A DNA stretch of 9,199 nt from an uncultured Coriobacteriaceae bacterium (lineage in GTDB: Bacteria; Actinomycetota; Coriobacteriia; Coriobacteriales; Atopobiaceae). Below, in pieces: positions 1 through 7,432 of the stretch. How positions within the stretch are numbered: position 1 is the first letter of the stretch; each line of letters begins with the position of its first letter. The notes under the pieces are model-generated. The model searched no databases. It was given only the letters and a program-made list of their open reading frames with translations, and was not told the origin of the DNA. The stretch is from positions 1-9,199 of the forward strand of contig CACXFF010000150.1 in assembly GCA_902766805.1 (NCBI GenBank). The letters run 5' to 3'. The translations under genes and the position numbers were made by a program.

Positions 1-355
1 ACGGGTCGACCGACTCGTCAAGCGACGGGATGTTGGCAATATGGCGCATGCGCGTGCTCGCAAGCGCAGCATCCGCCTCGGTCGCGGACTCGGGCGCTTG
101 CGTCGAAGGCACGGCATCGACAGGAGCGGCGTCGGCCTGCGCGACCTCAGCCGCGGGCTCGGTCGACACTGCCGCATCCGCAGCGGCCGACGCACTCTCC
201 TGTGCGCCTGTGGTGGCATCCGCAGGGACTTCGGCTGCCGCCACGGGCTGCTCGCTCGCGGGCGCCAGCTCGTCCGGCTGGCCGGCTTCTGACGCCGGGG
301 AGGGCGCCACGTTCTTGTTGTCGTCAGGTTGCGCGAAATGCTTACCCTTGGTCAT
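1..355 (-). CDS. N-terminal part of unidentified Ala/Glu-rich acidic protein (runs off left edge)
   Basis: The reading frame opens with ATG at 355-353 and stays open for 118 codons to the window edge, so the C-terminus is missing. A GGAG ribosome binding site lies 8 bases before the start (367-364). The protein begins MTKGKHFAQPDDNKNVAPSP. Residues from about 17 to 98 are low-complexity, dominated by Ala with Glu, Asp, Pro, Ser, Thr and Gln, with few hydrophobics and no basic stretch, as in an intrinsically disordered acidic tail. There is no signal peptide or membrane helix in the visible part. From about residue 99 (STRMRHIANIPSLDESVDP) the composition becomes mixed, which suggests that a folded domain starts at the cut. 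It follows ffh on the same strand after 172 bases and may have its own promoter. I do not recognise the family. The rpsP or rimM gene often found after ffh is not evident here. Confidence 0.7.
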   Translation of the reverse strand, partial: MTKGKHFAQPDDNKNVAPSPASEAGQPDELAPASEQPVAAAEVPADATTGAQESASAAADAAVSTEPAAEVAQADAAPVDAVPSTQAPESATEADAALASTRMRHIANIPSLDESVDP

Positions 356-377
356 TCAGACATCTCCATACCAACGC

Positions 378-400
378 GCCGTGCCACGAAGTGGCACGGC
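378..400. repeat. Perfect 10-bp inverted repeat / hairpin in the leader of the left-edge gene
   Basis: GCCGTGCCAC at 378-387 is the exact reverse complement of GTGGCACGGC at 391-400, with the three-base spacer GAA. In minus-strand RNA it forms a 10-bp stem with a UUC loop ending 10 bases before the GGAG ribosome binding site of the left-edge gene. Neither strand has a T-run after the stem, so it is not a typical intrinsic terminator. It could be a 5'-UTR stem-loop that modulates translation or stability, or a DNA operator. The structure is directly visible; its role is not. Confidence 0.75.
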
Positions 401-451
401 ATCGAAAACGGCAAATCTCGGCTCGCGATGAAACGCTGCCGATGGGTCTCT

Positions 452-480
452 ATCCTACTGCAAGCGCGGCTCTCTGACGA
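452..480 (-). promoter_or_regulatory. Candidate sigma-70-type promoter for the left-edge gene
   Basis: On the minus strand TCGTCA (480-475) and TAGGAT (457-452) are separated by 17 bases. Each matches four of six consensus positions. Transcription would start near 445 and give a leader of about 90 bases containing the 378-400 hairpin. No convincing intrinsic terminator follows ffh, so read-through from the upstream operon is also possible. This is a weak prediction. Confidence 0.3.
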
Positions 481-527
481 AATACGCACACGCTCGACAC
501 AGGCTTGAAGAACCCTTGAAAAATGTC

Positions 528-1913
528 TTAAAAACGCATGGAGCGCGGATCGTTGGGAAGGCCCATCTGCTGCATCATGTTACGCATTTGGCGCTTGTTG
601 ATGCTGCGCCCGCCCTGGGTCATGCTCTTGAGCTTGCCCATCATCTTGTTCATCTGCTCCCACTGCTTGATGAGCTGGTTGACGTCGGAGACGCTCCTGC
701 CGCAGCCGTCGGCGATGCGCTTGCGGCGCCTGCCGTTGATGATCTTTGGCCGCGCGCGCTCCTCCGGCGTCATGGAGAAGATGATGGCCTCCACGCGTGC
801 GAGCTGGGAGTCGTCGATGGAGTTGCCGGCCTCTGCCAGCGCCTTGTCGCCGCCGGGGAGCATGCCCAGAAGCTTGCGCAGGCCGCCCATCTTGCGGATC
901 TGCTTCATCTGGTCGAGCAGGTCGTTCATCGTGAAGCCCTCGCGCAGCATGCGCTCGGCGTCTGCGGCAGACTTCTCCGCGTCGGCCTGGCTCACGGCCT
1001 GCTCGATGATGCCCACCACGTCTCCCATGCCCAGGATACGCTTGGCCATGCGGTCCGGGTGGAACTCGGACAGCGAGTCGGGCTTCTCGCCTTCGCTCGC
1101 GAACATGATGGGCTTGCCGGTGACGGCGCGCACCGACAGGGCGCCGCCGCCTCGGGCATCGCCGTCGAGCTTGGACATGATCACGCCGTCGAAATCGATG
1201 CGCTCGGCGAAGGTGGACACGACGTTCACCACGTCCTGGCCGCCCATGGCGTCCACGACCATGAGGATCTGGTCGGGCTTGACCACGCGCTTTATCGCCT
1301 CGGCCTCCTGCATCATCTCCTCGTCGATCTGCAGGCGGCCTGCGGTGTCGACGATGACCACATCGCGCAGGTGGTCGATGGCCTCGCGGATCGACTGGCG
1401 CGCCACCTCCACAGCGTCTTTGCCGTCGCCGCGGAAGCACGGCACGCCGATCTCATTGGCCAGCGTCTCCAGCTGGTCGGCTGCTGCCGGACGGTGGGTG
1501 TCGCAGGCCGCGAGCTGCGGGCTCTTGCCCTGGCGCTTGAGCAGGTAGGCCAGCTTGGCCGCCGCGGTGGTCTTGCCCGAGCCTTGCAGGCCGACGAGCA
1601 TGATGACGTTCGGCGTGCGGTTGGGCGCCAGGGCGAGCTTGGCGTCCGTGGAGCCGAGCAGGGCCGTGAGCTCGTCAAGCACCACCTTGGTGACGTTCTG
1701 CGCGGGCGTGAGCGAGTCCATGACCTCGGCGGTGAGGCACTTCTCCTTGCAGCGCCCGACGAAGTCGCGCACGACGCGGTAGTTGACGTCGGCCTCGAGC
1801 AGGGCGAGGCGGATCTCGCGCATGGCGCGGTTGATGTCGTCCTCGGTGAGCTTGCCCTTGCCCGCGAGGCCCGAGAAGGTGGCGGACAGGCGATCGGAAA
1901 GGCTGTTGAACAT
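528..1913 (-). CDS. ffh: Signal recognition particle GTPase Ffh (SRP54)
   Basis: This 461-residue protein is full length for bacterial Ffh, the SRP subunit that binds signal sequences emerging from the ribosome, together with SRP RNA, and hands the complex to FtsY at the membrane. The N-terminal four-helix bundle covers about residues 1-90. The G domain has the P-loop GLQGSGKT (108-115), DTHRPAA (138-144; Tyr is commoner than His140), DTAGR (189-193), SKLD (247-250) and the closing SEGEKPD loop near 273-279. The first Gly of the usual GxGE is Ser. The Met-rich M domain follows, with MTPEERARPKIING (381-394), RRRKRIADG and a Met-dense C-terminus (QMRNMMQQMG), which form the RNA- and signal-peptide-binding surfaces. 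It starts at ATG 1913-1911, nine bases after ftsY, and ends with TAA. The two SRP GTPases are therefore probably co-translated. The Firmicutes regulator gene ylxM, often just before ffh, is absent. Confidence 0.98.
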   Translation of the reverse strand: MFNSLSDRLSATFSGLAGKGKLTEDDINRAMREIRLALLEADVNYRVVRDFVGRCKEKCLTAEVMDSLTPAQNVTKVVLDELTALLGSTDAKLALAPNRTPNVIMLVGLQGSGKTTAAAKLAYLLKRQGKSPQLAACDTHRPAAADQLETLANEIGVPCFRGDGKDAVEVARQSIREAIDHLRDVVIVDTAGRLQIDEEMMQEAEAIKRVVKPDQILMVVDAMGGQDVVNVVSTFAERIDFDGVIMSKLDGDARGGGALSVRAVTGKPIMFASEGEKPDSLSEFHPDRMAKRILGMGDVVGIIEQAVSQADAEKSAADAERMLREGFTMNDLLDQMKQIRKMGGLRKLLGMLPGGDKALAEAGNSIDDSQLARVEAIIFSMTPEERARPKIINGRRRKRIADGCGRSVSDVNQLIKQWEQMNKMMGKLKSMTQGGRSINKRQMRNMMQQMGLPNDPRSMRF

Positions 1914-1919
1914 CTGTGT

Positions 1920-1925
1920 CTCCTA
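1920..1925 (-). promoter_or_regulatory. Ribosome binding site of ffh embedded in the ftsY stop codon
   Basis: The minus strand reads TAGGAG at 1925-1920, so the TAG stop of ftsY overlaps the AGGAG Shine-Dalgarno of ffh. Six bases separate it from the ffh ATG. This arrangement favours ribosome re-initiation and matched output of the two partner GTPases, and it supports the chosen ffh start. Confidence 0.75.
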
Positions 1926-2825
1926 TTCTTGGCCCACCAGGGCCTCGCAGAACGCATGGGCATCGAAGCGGTCGAGGTCCTCGATGGACTCGCCGACGCC
2001 GATGCGCAGGATGGGAAGCTGCAGGTCGTGGGCGATGCGCACGGCGATGCCACCCTTGGCGGTGCCGTCGAGCTTGGTCACGATGAGGCCGTCGAGGTCC
2101 AGGGCATCGTTGAACTGGCGCGCCTGCTCCAGGCCGTTCTGGCCTGTCGTGGCGTCGATGACGAGCACGACGCTCACCGGCCAGTCCTCGCCCGCGCGCT
2201 TACGCGTGACCGAGACGACCTTGGCCAGCTCGCGCATGAGCTCGTCGGACGTGTGCAGACGGCCCGCGGTGTCCACGAGCACCAGGTCGGCGCGGAACTG
2301 CTCGGCGCGGTCGAGGACGTCGTAGCACACGCTGGCGGCGTCCGCACCACGCTCGCGGGTGATGAGCGGGACGGCCGCGCGCTTGGCCCACACCTCGAGC
2401 TGCTCGATGGCCGCGGCACGGAAGGTGTCAGCGCCTCCGATGACCACGCGCTTGCCCTGCCGGTGCGCCACGCTGGCAAGCTTGCCGACCGTGGTGGTCT
2501 TGCCGGCACCGTTGATGCCGACGAAGAGCACAACGCTGGGCGTGTCGTCGAACGGGTCGCGCTCGACCTGAGGGAACTCACCCTCCAGGCGCTTCACGAG
2601 CGCGCGCTTGAGGGAACGGGCGGTGCCCAAGCCCTCGCGGGCGGCCTGGTCGCGCAGGTCGTCCACGACCGAGAGCGCCACCTCGGCGCCCATGTCGCCC
2701 ATCACGAGCGTGTCTTCGAGGTCCTCCCAGAACTGCTCGTCGACCTCGCCGCCCATGTAGAAGATCTCGTTGAGGGTCTCGCGCGAACGCCTGAGACCGT
2801 CCTTCAGCCTGTCAGTGAAGCTCAT
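1923..2825 (-). CDS. ftsY: SRP receptor GTPase FtsY
   Basis: FtsY is the membrane-associated SRP receptor. It pairs with Ffh in a symmetrical GTPase heterodimer and releases the ribosome to the SecYEG translocon. The 300-residue protein has the N domain (about 1-90) and a complete G domain: GINGAGKT (103-110), DTFRAAA (133-139), DTAGR (185-189), TKLD (250-253) and GVGE (276-279). It lacks the long acidic A domain of the E. coli protein. The short basic amphipathic start (MSFTDRLKDGLRRSRETL) is the likely membrane-targeting helix, as in other short FtsY proteins. It starts at ATG 2825-2823, 31 bases after the smc stop, with an AAAGG-type ribosome binding site about 12 bases upstream. It ends with TAG, so TAG is a genuine terminator in this genome. 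Confidence 0.98.
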   Translation of the reverse strand: MSFTDRLKDGLRRSRETLNEIFYMGGEVDEQFWEDLEDTLVMGDMGAEVALSVVDDLRDQAAREGLGTARSLKRALVKRLEGEFPQVERDPFDDTPSVVLFVGINGAGKTTTVGKLASVAHRQGKRVVIGGADTFRAAAIEQLEVWAKRAAVPLITRERGADAASVCYDVLDRAEQFRADLVLVDTAGRLHTSDELMRELAKVVSVTRKRAGEDWPVSVVLVIDATTGQNGLEQARQFNDALDLDGLIVTKLDGTAKGGIAVRIAHDLQLPILRIGVGESIEDLDRFDAHAFCEALVGQE

Positions 2826-2856
2826 GGATGTGAACCGCCTTTCTGGGCGAGGGATA

Positions 2857-5800
2857 TTACCGTGTGGCCTCGTGTTCGAGGCGCTGGGAAATGACGTGGC
2901 TCACGCCATCGGCCTGCATGGAGACACCATACAGGACATCCGCCTGCTCCATGGTACGCCGTTGGTGGGAGATGACCACGAGCTGAGTGGATTCCTTCAA
3001 CATATCTATGGCATCGAGCAGACGGTCGAGGTTGCTGTCGTCGAGCGCCGCCTCGACCTCGTCGAACACGTAGAACGGCGTGGTGCGCGCGCGATAGACG
3101 GCGAAGAGCAGCGCCAGCGCCGTGAGCGAGCGCTCGCCGCCCGAGAGCAGCGTCATCTTCATCTGCCGCTTGCCGCGCGGCTGCGCGACCACCTCGATGC
3201 CGGTCTCCTGCGGATGCTCGGGATCCGTCATCTCCAGATTGCCGCGCCCACCGGGGAACAGCATGGTGAAGATCTCGCGGAAGTTCTCGTCCACGCGCTG
3301 GTAGGTGGCCAAGAACGCCGTGCGCATCTTGCGGTCGACAGCAGCCGTGATCTTCGTCAGGGCGGCGCGGGCCCGCGTGAGGTCGTCGAGCTGTGCGGCG
3401 ATGTAGTCGGCGCGGCGCTTGAGCGTCTCGTATTCCTCCATCGCCACCTGGTTGACCGGGCCGATGGACGCCAGCTGTTTGCGCAGGGATGCGACCTCTG
3501 CCTCGTCGGAGGCGCGGTCCGCAGGCGCGGGCAGCAACAGGGCCTCCTCGAGCACGTGGCCCGCCGAGGTGATCGCCTCGACCGCGTTGCGCACCTCCAC
3601 CTCGAGCTTGCCCGAGGCCACCTTGGCGTCCGAGACGGCGTCGCGGGCCTCGGCAAGGCGCGTCTGCGCTGCCGCGACCTCGTCGCGTGCCAACGCGATG
3701 GTCTTCTTCAGCGAGTCGGAGCTCGCCTCCTCCAGGCTGGCACGGTCGCGCAGGCGCTCGGCCCACGAAACGGCGACCTCTTGGATGGCGGAGTAGCGTT
3801 CGTGCAGGGGTCCCACGCGCAGGCGGACGACCTCCAGGCCCCGCGCGCTCTCTTCCAGCGAGGCACGCCTGCTGGCCAAGTCCGCGACGCGACGGGAAAG
3901 CTCCTCCTCCCGCACCGCCAGGTTGTTGCGGCGCTCCGCGACCGTCGCGAGCTCCAGCCGGGCGTCCGAGAGCTTGCGCGCTGCCTCGTCCTCGGCGCGA
4001 GACGCCTCGCGGCGTTCGTGCCCCAGGCTGTCCATCCGCTCCATGAGCTGTGCCGCGAGCTCAGCCGCCTCGCGAGCGGCCACCTGGTGACGCTCGACCT
4101 CCTCGCGGGCGCTGCGCGCGCGTTCGGCGGCCGCGGCGCGCTGCGCCTCCACCTGCTTGCGTTCGTCGCGCGCGCGATCGAGCTGTGCCCGCAGGCGTCC
4201 CAGTTCGGAGGTCACCGACTTCTGCTCGCCGCGCAGGCGCGCGACCTCGCCTTTGGCGCTCGCGCTGCCCTCGCGCGCATGCGAGAGCTCCTCCTCCAGG
4301 CTCTCGGTCGTGGCGGCAGCTTGGCGCTGCTCCTGTTCCAGCTCGGGAATCCGGGCCTCGACCGCGCGGATCGAACGCTTGCGCTCCAGGGCGCCCTCTC
4401 CGGCGCCGGCACCCTGCGTGACCACCATGCGGCCGTCCGCGCACACGCACACGCCCGTGCGGGTGACGAAGGTCACGCCCGCGTGCTTCGCATGGGCCGC
4501 GATCGCCTCATCGGCGCTGTCGACCACGCGCACGTCGCCCAACAGGTCCTGGATGAGGCCCTCTGCACCGGGACGCACGCGCATGCGCTGCGTGAGGGCG
4601 ACGCCCGGCAGCTCCCGCGCCTCCGGCTCGGTATAGGCGCTGCGCCCCAGCACCACCGCACGACCGCCGCGCGACGCCAGCCTCTCGGCCTGGCCCACCA
4701 GCTCGCCCGCGCGGCCAGCGTCTGCGGTGACGAAGGCCGCGAGGTCGTCGCCGAGCAGGCGCTCGATGACCGGCTCGAGCTCCTCGTCCACCTCCATGAC
4801 GTCGCCCAGGCGGCACTCGGCCAGCTGCCCCGCGTCGCCTTTGGCCAGCGCCTGCACGAGCGGGTTGGTCGCCTCTGCCTGGGCTTCCGCTGCACGCAGG
4901 CCGCTCAGCGATGCGCGGGCGGAGCTGAGCTCCTCGCGCAGCCGCGCCTCCTCGGAGCGCGCGGGCACAAGGGCCTGCGAGGCGCGCACGATGCGTGCCT
5001 CCGCTTGCTCGACCAAGGCCTCGTGCTCGCTGAGCTGCTCTTGGACGCGCCGGGAGCGCTCCTCACGGTCCTCGAGCGCGGCGTTGGCCTGGGCCACCTG
5101 ATCGTCTATCTGGGCAAGACGCCCGGCGAACATCTGGTCCTCCGCCTCGGCCGATGCGATGCGGTCGCGGAGCTTGGCGTGCGCGAGCGTCTCTTGGTCC
5201 GCCGTGCGCTGCGCCGTGCGCTGGTCGGCGGTGACGCGCGCCAACTCTCGAGCCAGGCGCTGGCGCTGCTCGGTCGCGGCGCGGGAGGCAGGCGCCAGCT
5301 CGGCAATGCGCCGTTCGAGCTCCTGCGCGCGCACGCGCGCCTGCGCGTGCTCGTCGGCGACACGCTCGTGCTCTTGGAGCGCCTCGCTGCGCTGACGCTC
5401 GCAGCTCGACAGCTGCAGGCGCGTCTCGGAGAGGCGCTCGACCATGTTGCGGCCCTTTTCCTCCAGCAGGCGGCGGTCAGACTCCAGCCTTCCCAACACG
5501 CCCTGCATCCGGCGGCGCTGTTCTCCCAGGTCGCCGACGAAAAGGCCCTTCTTCTCCAGCATGAGCTGCAGGCGCTCGAGCTCGGCCGCCTTCTCGTCCA
5601 GGCGGAACTGTGCGATCTCCTGCGCCGCGGCGGCCTCTTTGGAGACGACCTGCTGGTGGTCCCACTCCTGCTGCAAGCTGCGCAGGTCGTCCACGGCGAG
5701 CACGCACTCCAGCTCGTCCAGGCGCCCCTCGATCTCTTGGGCTCGCCGCGCCTTGTCCACCTGACGCTCCAGGGGACGCAGCTGACGGTTGATCTCGCGC

Positions 5801-6384
5801 GAGACGTCTTTGGCGCGGCGGATGTTGTCGTCCATGGACGCGAGCTTGCGCTGGGAGCGCTCCTTGCGCCGCTTGTGCTTGGAGATGCCGGCTGCCTCCT
5901 CGATGAGCTGGCGACGTTCCTCGGGGCGCGCCTGCAGGACGGCGTCGAGCTTGCCCTGGCTGATGATGGAGGACGTCTCGCGCCCGAGGCCCGAGTCGTG
6001 CAGGATGTCCTGGATGTCCATGAGGCGTGCCGGAGCACTGTTGATGAGGTACTCCGACTCGCCCGAACGGTACATGCGCCTCGTGACGCCGACCTCGTCG
6101 AACTCCACCGGCAGCGTGCGGTCGGAATTGTCCAGCACCAGGGTGACCTCGGCCACACCCACGGCCTTGCGCGCCGAAGAGCCCGAAAAGATCACGTCTT
6201 CCATGGCGCTGCCGCGCAGCTGTTTGGCGGACTGCTCGCCCAAAACCCACAGGATGGCGTCGCTCACGTTGGACTTGCCCGAGCCGTTGGGGCCCACGAT
6301 GACGTTCAGCCCGGGGTCGAAGGACAGCTGGGTGCGGTCCGCGAACGACTTGAAGCCTTTGAGCGTGAGGGACTTGAGGTACAC
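2857..6384 (-). CDS. smc: Chromosome partition/condensation protein SMC
   Basis: This 1175-residue ATPase has the standard length and layout of bacterial SMC, the core of the SMC-ScpAB complex that extrudes DNA loops and helps segregate chromosomes. The N-terminal head (about 1-165) has the Walker A GPNGSGKSN (31-39). A first coiled coil runs to about 505. A globular hinge spans about 505-665. A second coil, rich in Glu, Arg, Ala and Leu, runs to about 1000. The C-terminal head has the signature LLSGGERS (from 1079), Walker B FYVFDE (1104-1109), the D-loop ALDD and the switch His in ISHQ (His1140). The hinge departs from the textbook form: the TFLP and NPGGSMTGG strings familiar from Bacillus SMC are replaced by other sequence. 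Translation starts at GTG 6384-6382, directly abutting the rnc stop, with GGTGGAG just upstream inside rnc. It ends with TAA. Confidence 0.98.
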   Translation of the reverse strand: MYLKSLTLKGFKSFADRTQLSFDPGLNVIVGPNGSGKSNVSDAILWVLGEQSAKQLRGSAMEDVIFSGSSARKAVGVAEVTLVLDNSDRTLPVEFDEVGVTRRMYRSGESEYLINSAPARLMDIQDILHDSGLGRETSSIISQGKLDAVLQARPEERRQLIEEAAGISKHKRRKERSQRKLASMDDNIRRAKDVSREINRQLRPLERQVDKARRAQEIEGRLDELECVLAVDDLRSLQQEWDHQQVVSKEAAAAQEIAQFRLDEKAAELERLQLMLEKKGLFVGDLGEQRRRMQGVLGRLESDRRLLEEKGRNMVERLSETRLQLSSCERQRSEALQEHERVADEHAQARVRAQELERRIAELAPASRAATEQRQRLARELARVTADQRTAQRTADQETLAHAKLRDRIASAEAEDQMFAGRLAQIDDQVAQANAALEDREERSRRVQEQLSEHEALVEQAEARIVRASQALVPARSEEARLREELSSARASLSGLRAAEAQAEATNPLVQALAKGDAGQLAECRLGDVMEVDEELEPVIERLLGDDLAAFVTADAGRAGELVGQAERLASRGGRAVVLGRSAYTEPEARELPGVALTQRMRVRPGAEGLIQDLLGDVRVVDSADEAIAAHAKHAGVTFVTRTGVCVCADGRMVVTQGAGAGEGALERKRSIRAVEARIPELEQEQRQAAATTESLEEELSHAREGSASAKGEVARLRGEQKSVTSELGRLRAQLDRARDERKQVEAQRAAAAERARSAREEVERHQVAAREAAELAAQLMERMDSLGHERREASRAEDEAARKLSDARLELATVAERRNNLAVREEELSRRVADLASRRASLEESARGLEVVRLRVGPLHERYSAIQEVAVSWAERLRDRASLEEASSDSLKKTIALARDEVAAAQTRLAEARDAVSDAKVASGKLEVEVRNAVEAITSAGHVLEEALLLPAPADRASDEAEVASLRKQLASIGPVNQVAMEEYETLKRRADYIAAQLDDLTRARAALTKITAAVDRKMRTAFLATYQRVDENFREIFTMLFPGGRGNLEMTDPEHPQETGIEVVAQPRGKRQMKMTLLSGGERSLTALALLFAVYRARTTPFYVFDEVEAALDDSNLDRLLDAIDMLKESTQLVVISHQRRTMEQADVLYGVSMQADGVSHVISQRLEHEATR

Positions 6385-7077
6385 CTACTCCACCGCCCCC
6401 AGGCGGTTGAGGGCGTCGAGCGCGGCAGCGGCCTCCGCGTCTTTTTTGGAGTGCCCGGAGCCCTTGCCCACGCGCACGCCGCCGACCTTCACCACACAGG
6501 TGAAGACGGGCTCGTGCGCGGGACCGGACTGGTCCACGATGTCATACTCGGGCATGCCGCGTCGGTCGGCCTGCGTGACCTCCTGCAGGCGCGACTTGGG
6601 GTTGACGGGCGCGCTGTCCAGGCCGCGCTGCAGGTGGGGCCTGAGCGTGCGCAGCACGAAGTCGTGGCACACCTCCACGCCGCCGTCCAGGTACAGGGCG
6701 CCCACGAGCGCCTCGTAGACGTTCTCGCGCGCCGAACGCAGGCCACGGCTGCCCGTGCCATGCTCGGACGCGCCGAAGCGGATGTATTCCGTGATGCCGA
6801 GCTCGTCCGCCGCCTGTGAGAGCGTCTCGCCCGAAACGAGATGTATCTTGAGACGCGTGAGGTCACCCTCGTCCATGTCGGGGTAGCGCTGGTACAGGTC
6901 ACGCGCTACCTACGCGCCCAAGATGGAATCGCCCAGGAACTCCAGGCGTTCGTAGCTGAGCTTGCGCGGCATGCCTTCCACGGCTGAGGGATGCGTGAGC
7001 GCGGTCTCAACGAGCGTGCGATCATAGAAGCGATAGCCCAAGACCCTCTCGATGCCAGCGATGTCAACCCGCTTCAT
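6385..7077 (-). pseudogene. rnc: Ribonuclease III gene with an in-frame amber stop at codon 56
   Basis: RNase III cuts double-stranded RNA and matures rRNA. The gene spans 230 codons, a normal length, from ATG 7077-7075 (16 bases after acpP) to TAG 6387-6385 (abutting smc). Residues 1-55 include the catalytic signature ERLEFLGDS (43-51) with Glu46 and Asp50. Codon 56 is TAG, and translation in the same frame then continues with VARDLYQRYPDMDEGDLTRL. That matches the family without gap or shift (E. coli has GDSILSYVIANALY here). The second catalytic helix reads ENVYEALVGALYLDGG, with Glu122 conserved but Asn119 where E. coli has Asp114. The dsRNA-binding domain (about 159-226) is intact, with GKGSGHSKKDAEAAAA. 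An ATG at codon 68 has no clear ribosome binding site and would lack half the active site. Unless the stop is suppressed or is a sequencing error, no active enzyme can be made. Confidence 0.85.
6910..6912 (-). other. In-frame amber codon interrupting rnc
   Basis: The plus strand reads CTA, so the minus-strand codon is TAG, in the context GGC GCG TAG GTA GCG. It replaces exactly one residue in the helix following the RNase III signature, a position usually filled by a hydrophobic residue. A single change from TTG (Leu) would be enough. acpP, ftsY, rpmF and rnc itself all end in TAG, which argues against general TAG reassignment. Confidence 0.9.
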
Positions 7078-7093
7078 AACTGCGAAGTTCCCC

Positions 7094-7330
7094 CTAAAGC
7101 TCGCGTTCGATGGCGTCGACCAGGTCGCCGACGGTCTTGAGCTCGCTCGCGGCATCGTCGTCGATCTCCACGCCCAAGGCGTCTTCGAGCGCCACGAGCA
7201 CCTCGAGGCGGTCGAGCGAGTCGGCGTCATACTCGTCGAACGAAGTGGACTCGTCCAGCTCGCCCAGCTCGATGGAAAGCGTCTCGGAGACCGTCTCGGC
7301 CACCTTGTCCAGAATCTCTTTGCGGGTCAT
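7094..7330 (-). CDS. acpP: Acyl carrier protein
   Basis: This 78-residue acidic protein carries growing acyl chains as thioesters during fatty acid synthesis and supplies them to PlsX. The phosphopantetheine attachment site is Ser38 in the motif DADSLD (35-40), followed by the recognition helix LEVLVALEDALGVEI. Length and charge are typical. I chose ATG 7330-7328 because it gives the canonical N-terminus MTRKEIL and has a strong GGGAGG ribosome binding site six bases upstream; an upstream in-frame ATG at 7369 would add 13 atypical residues. It lies between plsX and rnc, the Firmicutes-type position, but fabD and fabG, which usually separate plsX from acpP in that cluster, are missing. A candidate promoter lies just upstream. 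It ends with TAG. Confidence 0.97.
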   Translation of the reverse strand: MTRKEILDKVAETVSETLSIELGELDESTSFDEYDADSLDRLEVLVALEDALGVEIDDDAASELKTVGDLVDAIEREL

Positions 7331-7378
7331 ACGGATCCTCCCGTGGTCATGCGCTCGCGCGCAGGTCATGACGCAGCG

Positions 7379-7407
7379 ATTGTACTCGCTACGGTCCTCG
7401 TCAACAA
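7379..7407 (-). promoter_or_regulatory. Candidate internal promoter upstream of acpP
   Basis: In the 102-base plsX-acpP gap, the largest between plsX and ffh, the minus strand has TACAAT (7384-7379), five of six matches to a -10 box. A perfect-looking TTGACG lies at 7404-7399 but leaves only a 14-base spacer. A 17-base spacer instead uses TTGTTG (7407-7402). Strong separate transcription of acpP would fit the high cellular demand for this protein. The -10 box is good; the -35 assignment is uncertain. Confidence 0.4.
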
Positions 7408-7432
7408 ACGGCGCGGCTCACCGCCTGCGCCA

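Noticed and set aside
354..371. A tiny upstream frame (ATG GAG ATG TCT GAA TGA) whose stop overlaps the start codon of the left-edge gene
   Set aside because: Its first ATG contains the Shine-Dalgarno itself, leaving no ribosome binding site of its own; most likely chance.
516..2894. A plus-strand open frame of 792 codons opposite ffh and ftsY
   Set aside because: Antisense to two unmistakable genes, low-complexity His/Ala/Leu-rich product, no convincing start signal.
2770..6819. A plus-strand open frame of 1349 codons opposite smc
   Set aside because: It lies antisense to a complete smc gene; its His/Leu/Arg/Ala-rich translation has no recognisable domain. Long antisense frames are expected from GC-rich third positions.
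6385..6876. A separate 163-codon gene starting at the internal ATG of rnc
   Set aside because: It is the in-frame remainder of rnc after the amber codon, without a clear ribosome binding site and missing half of the active site.
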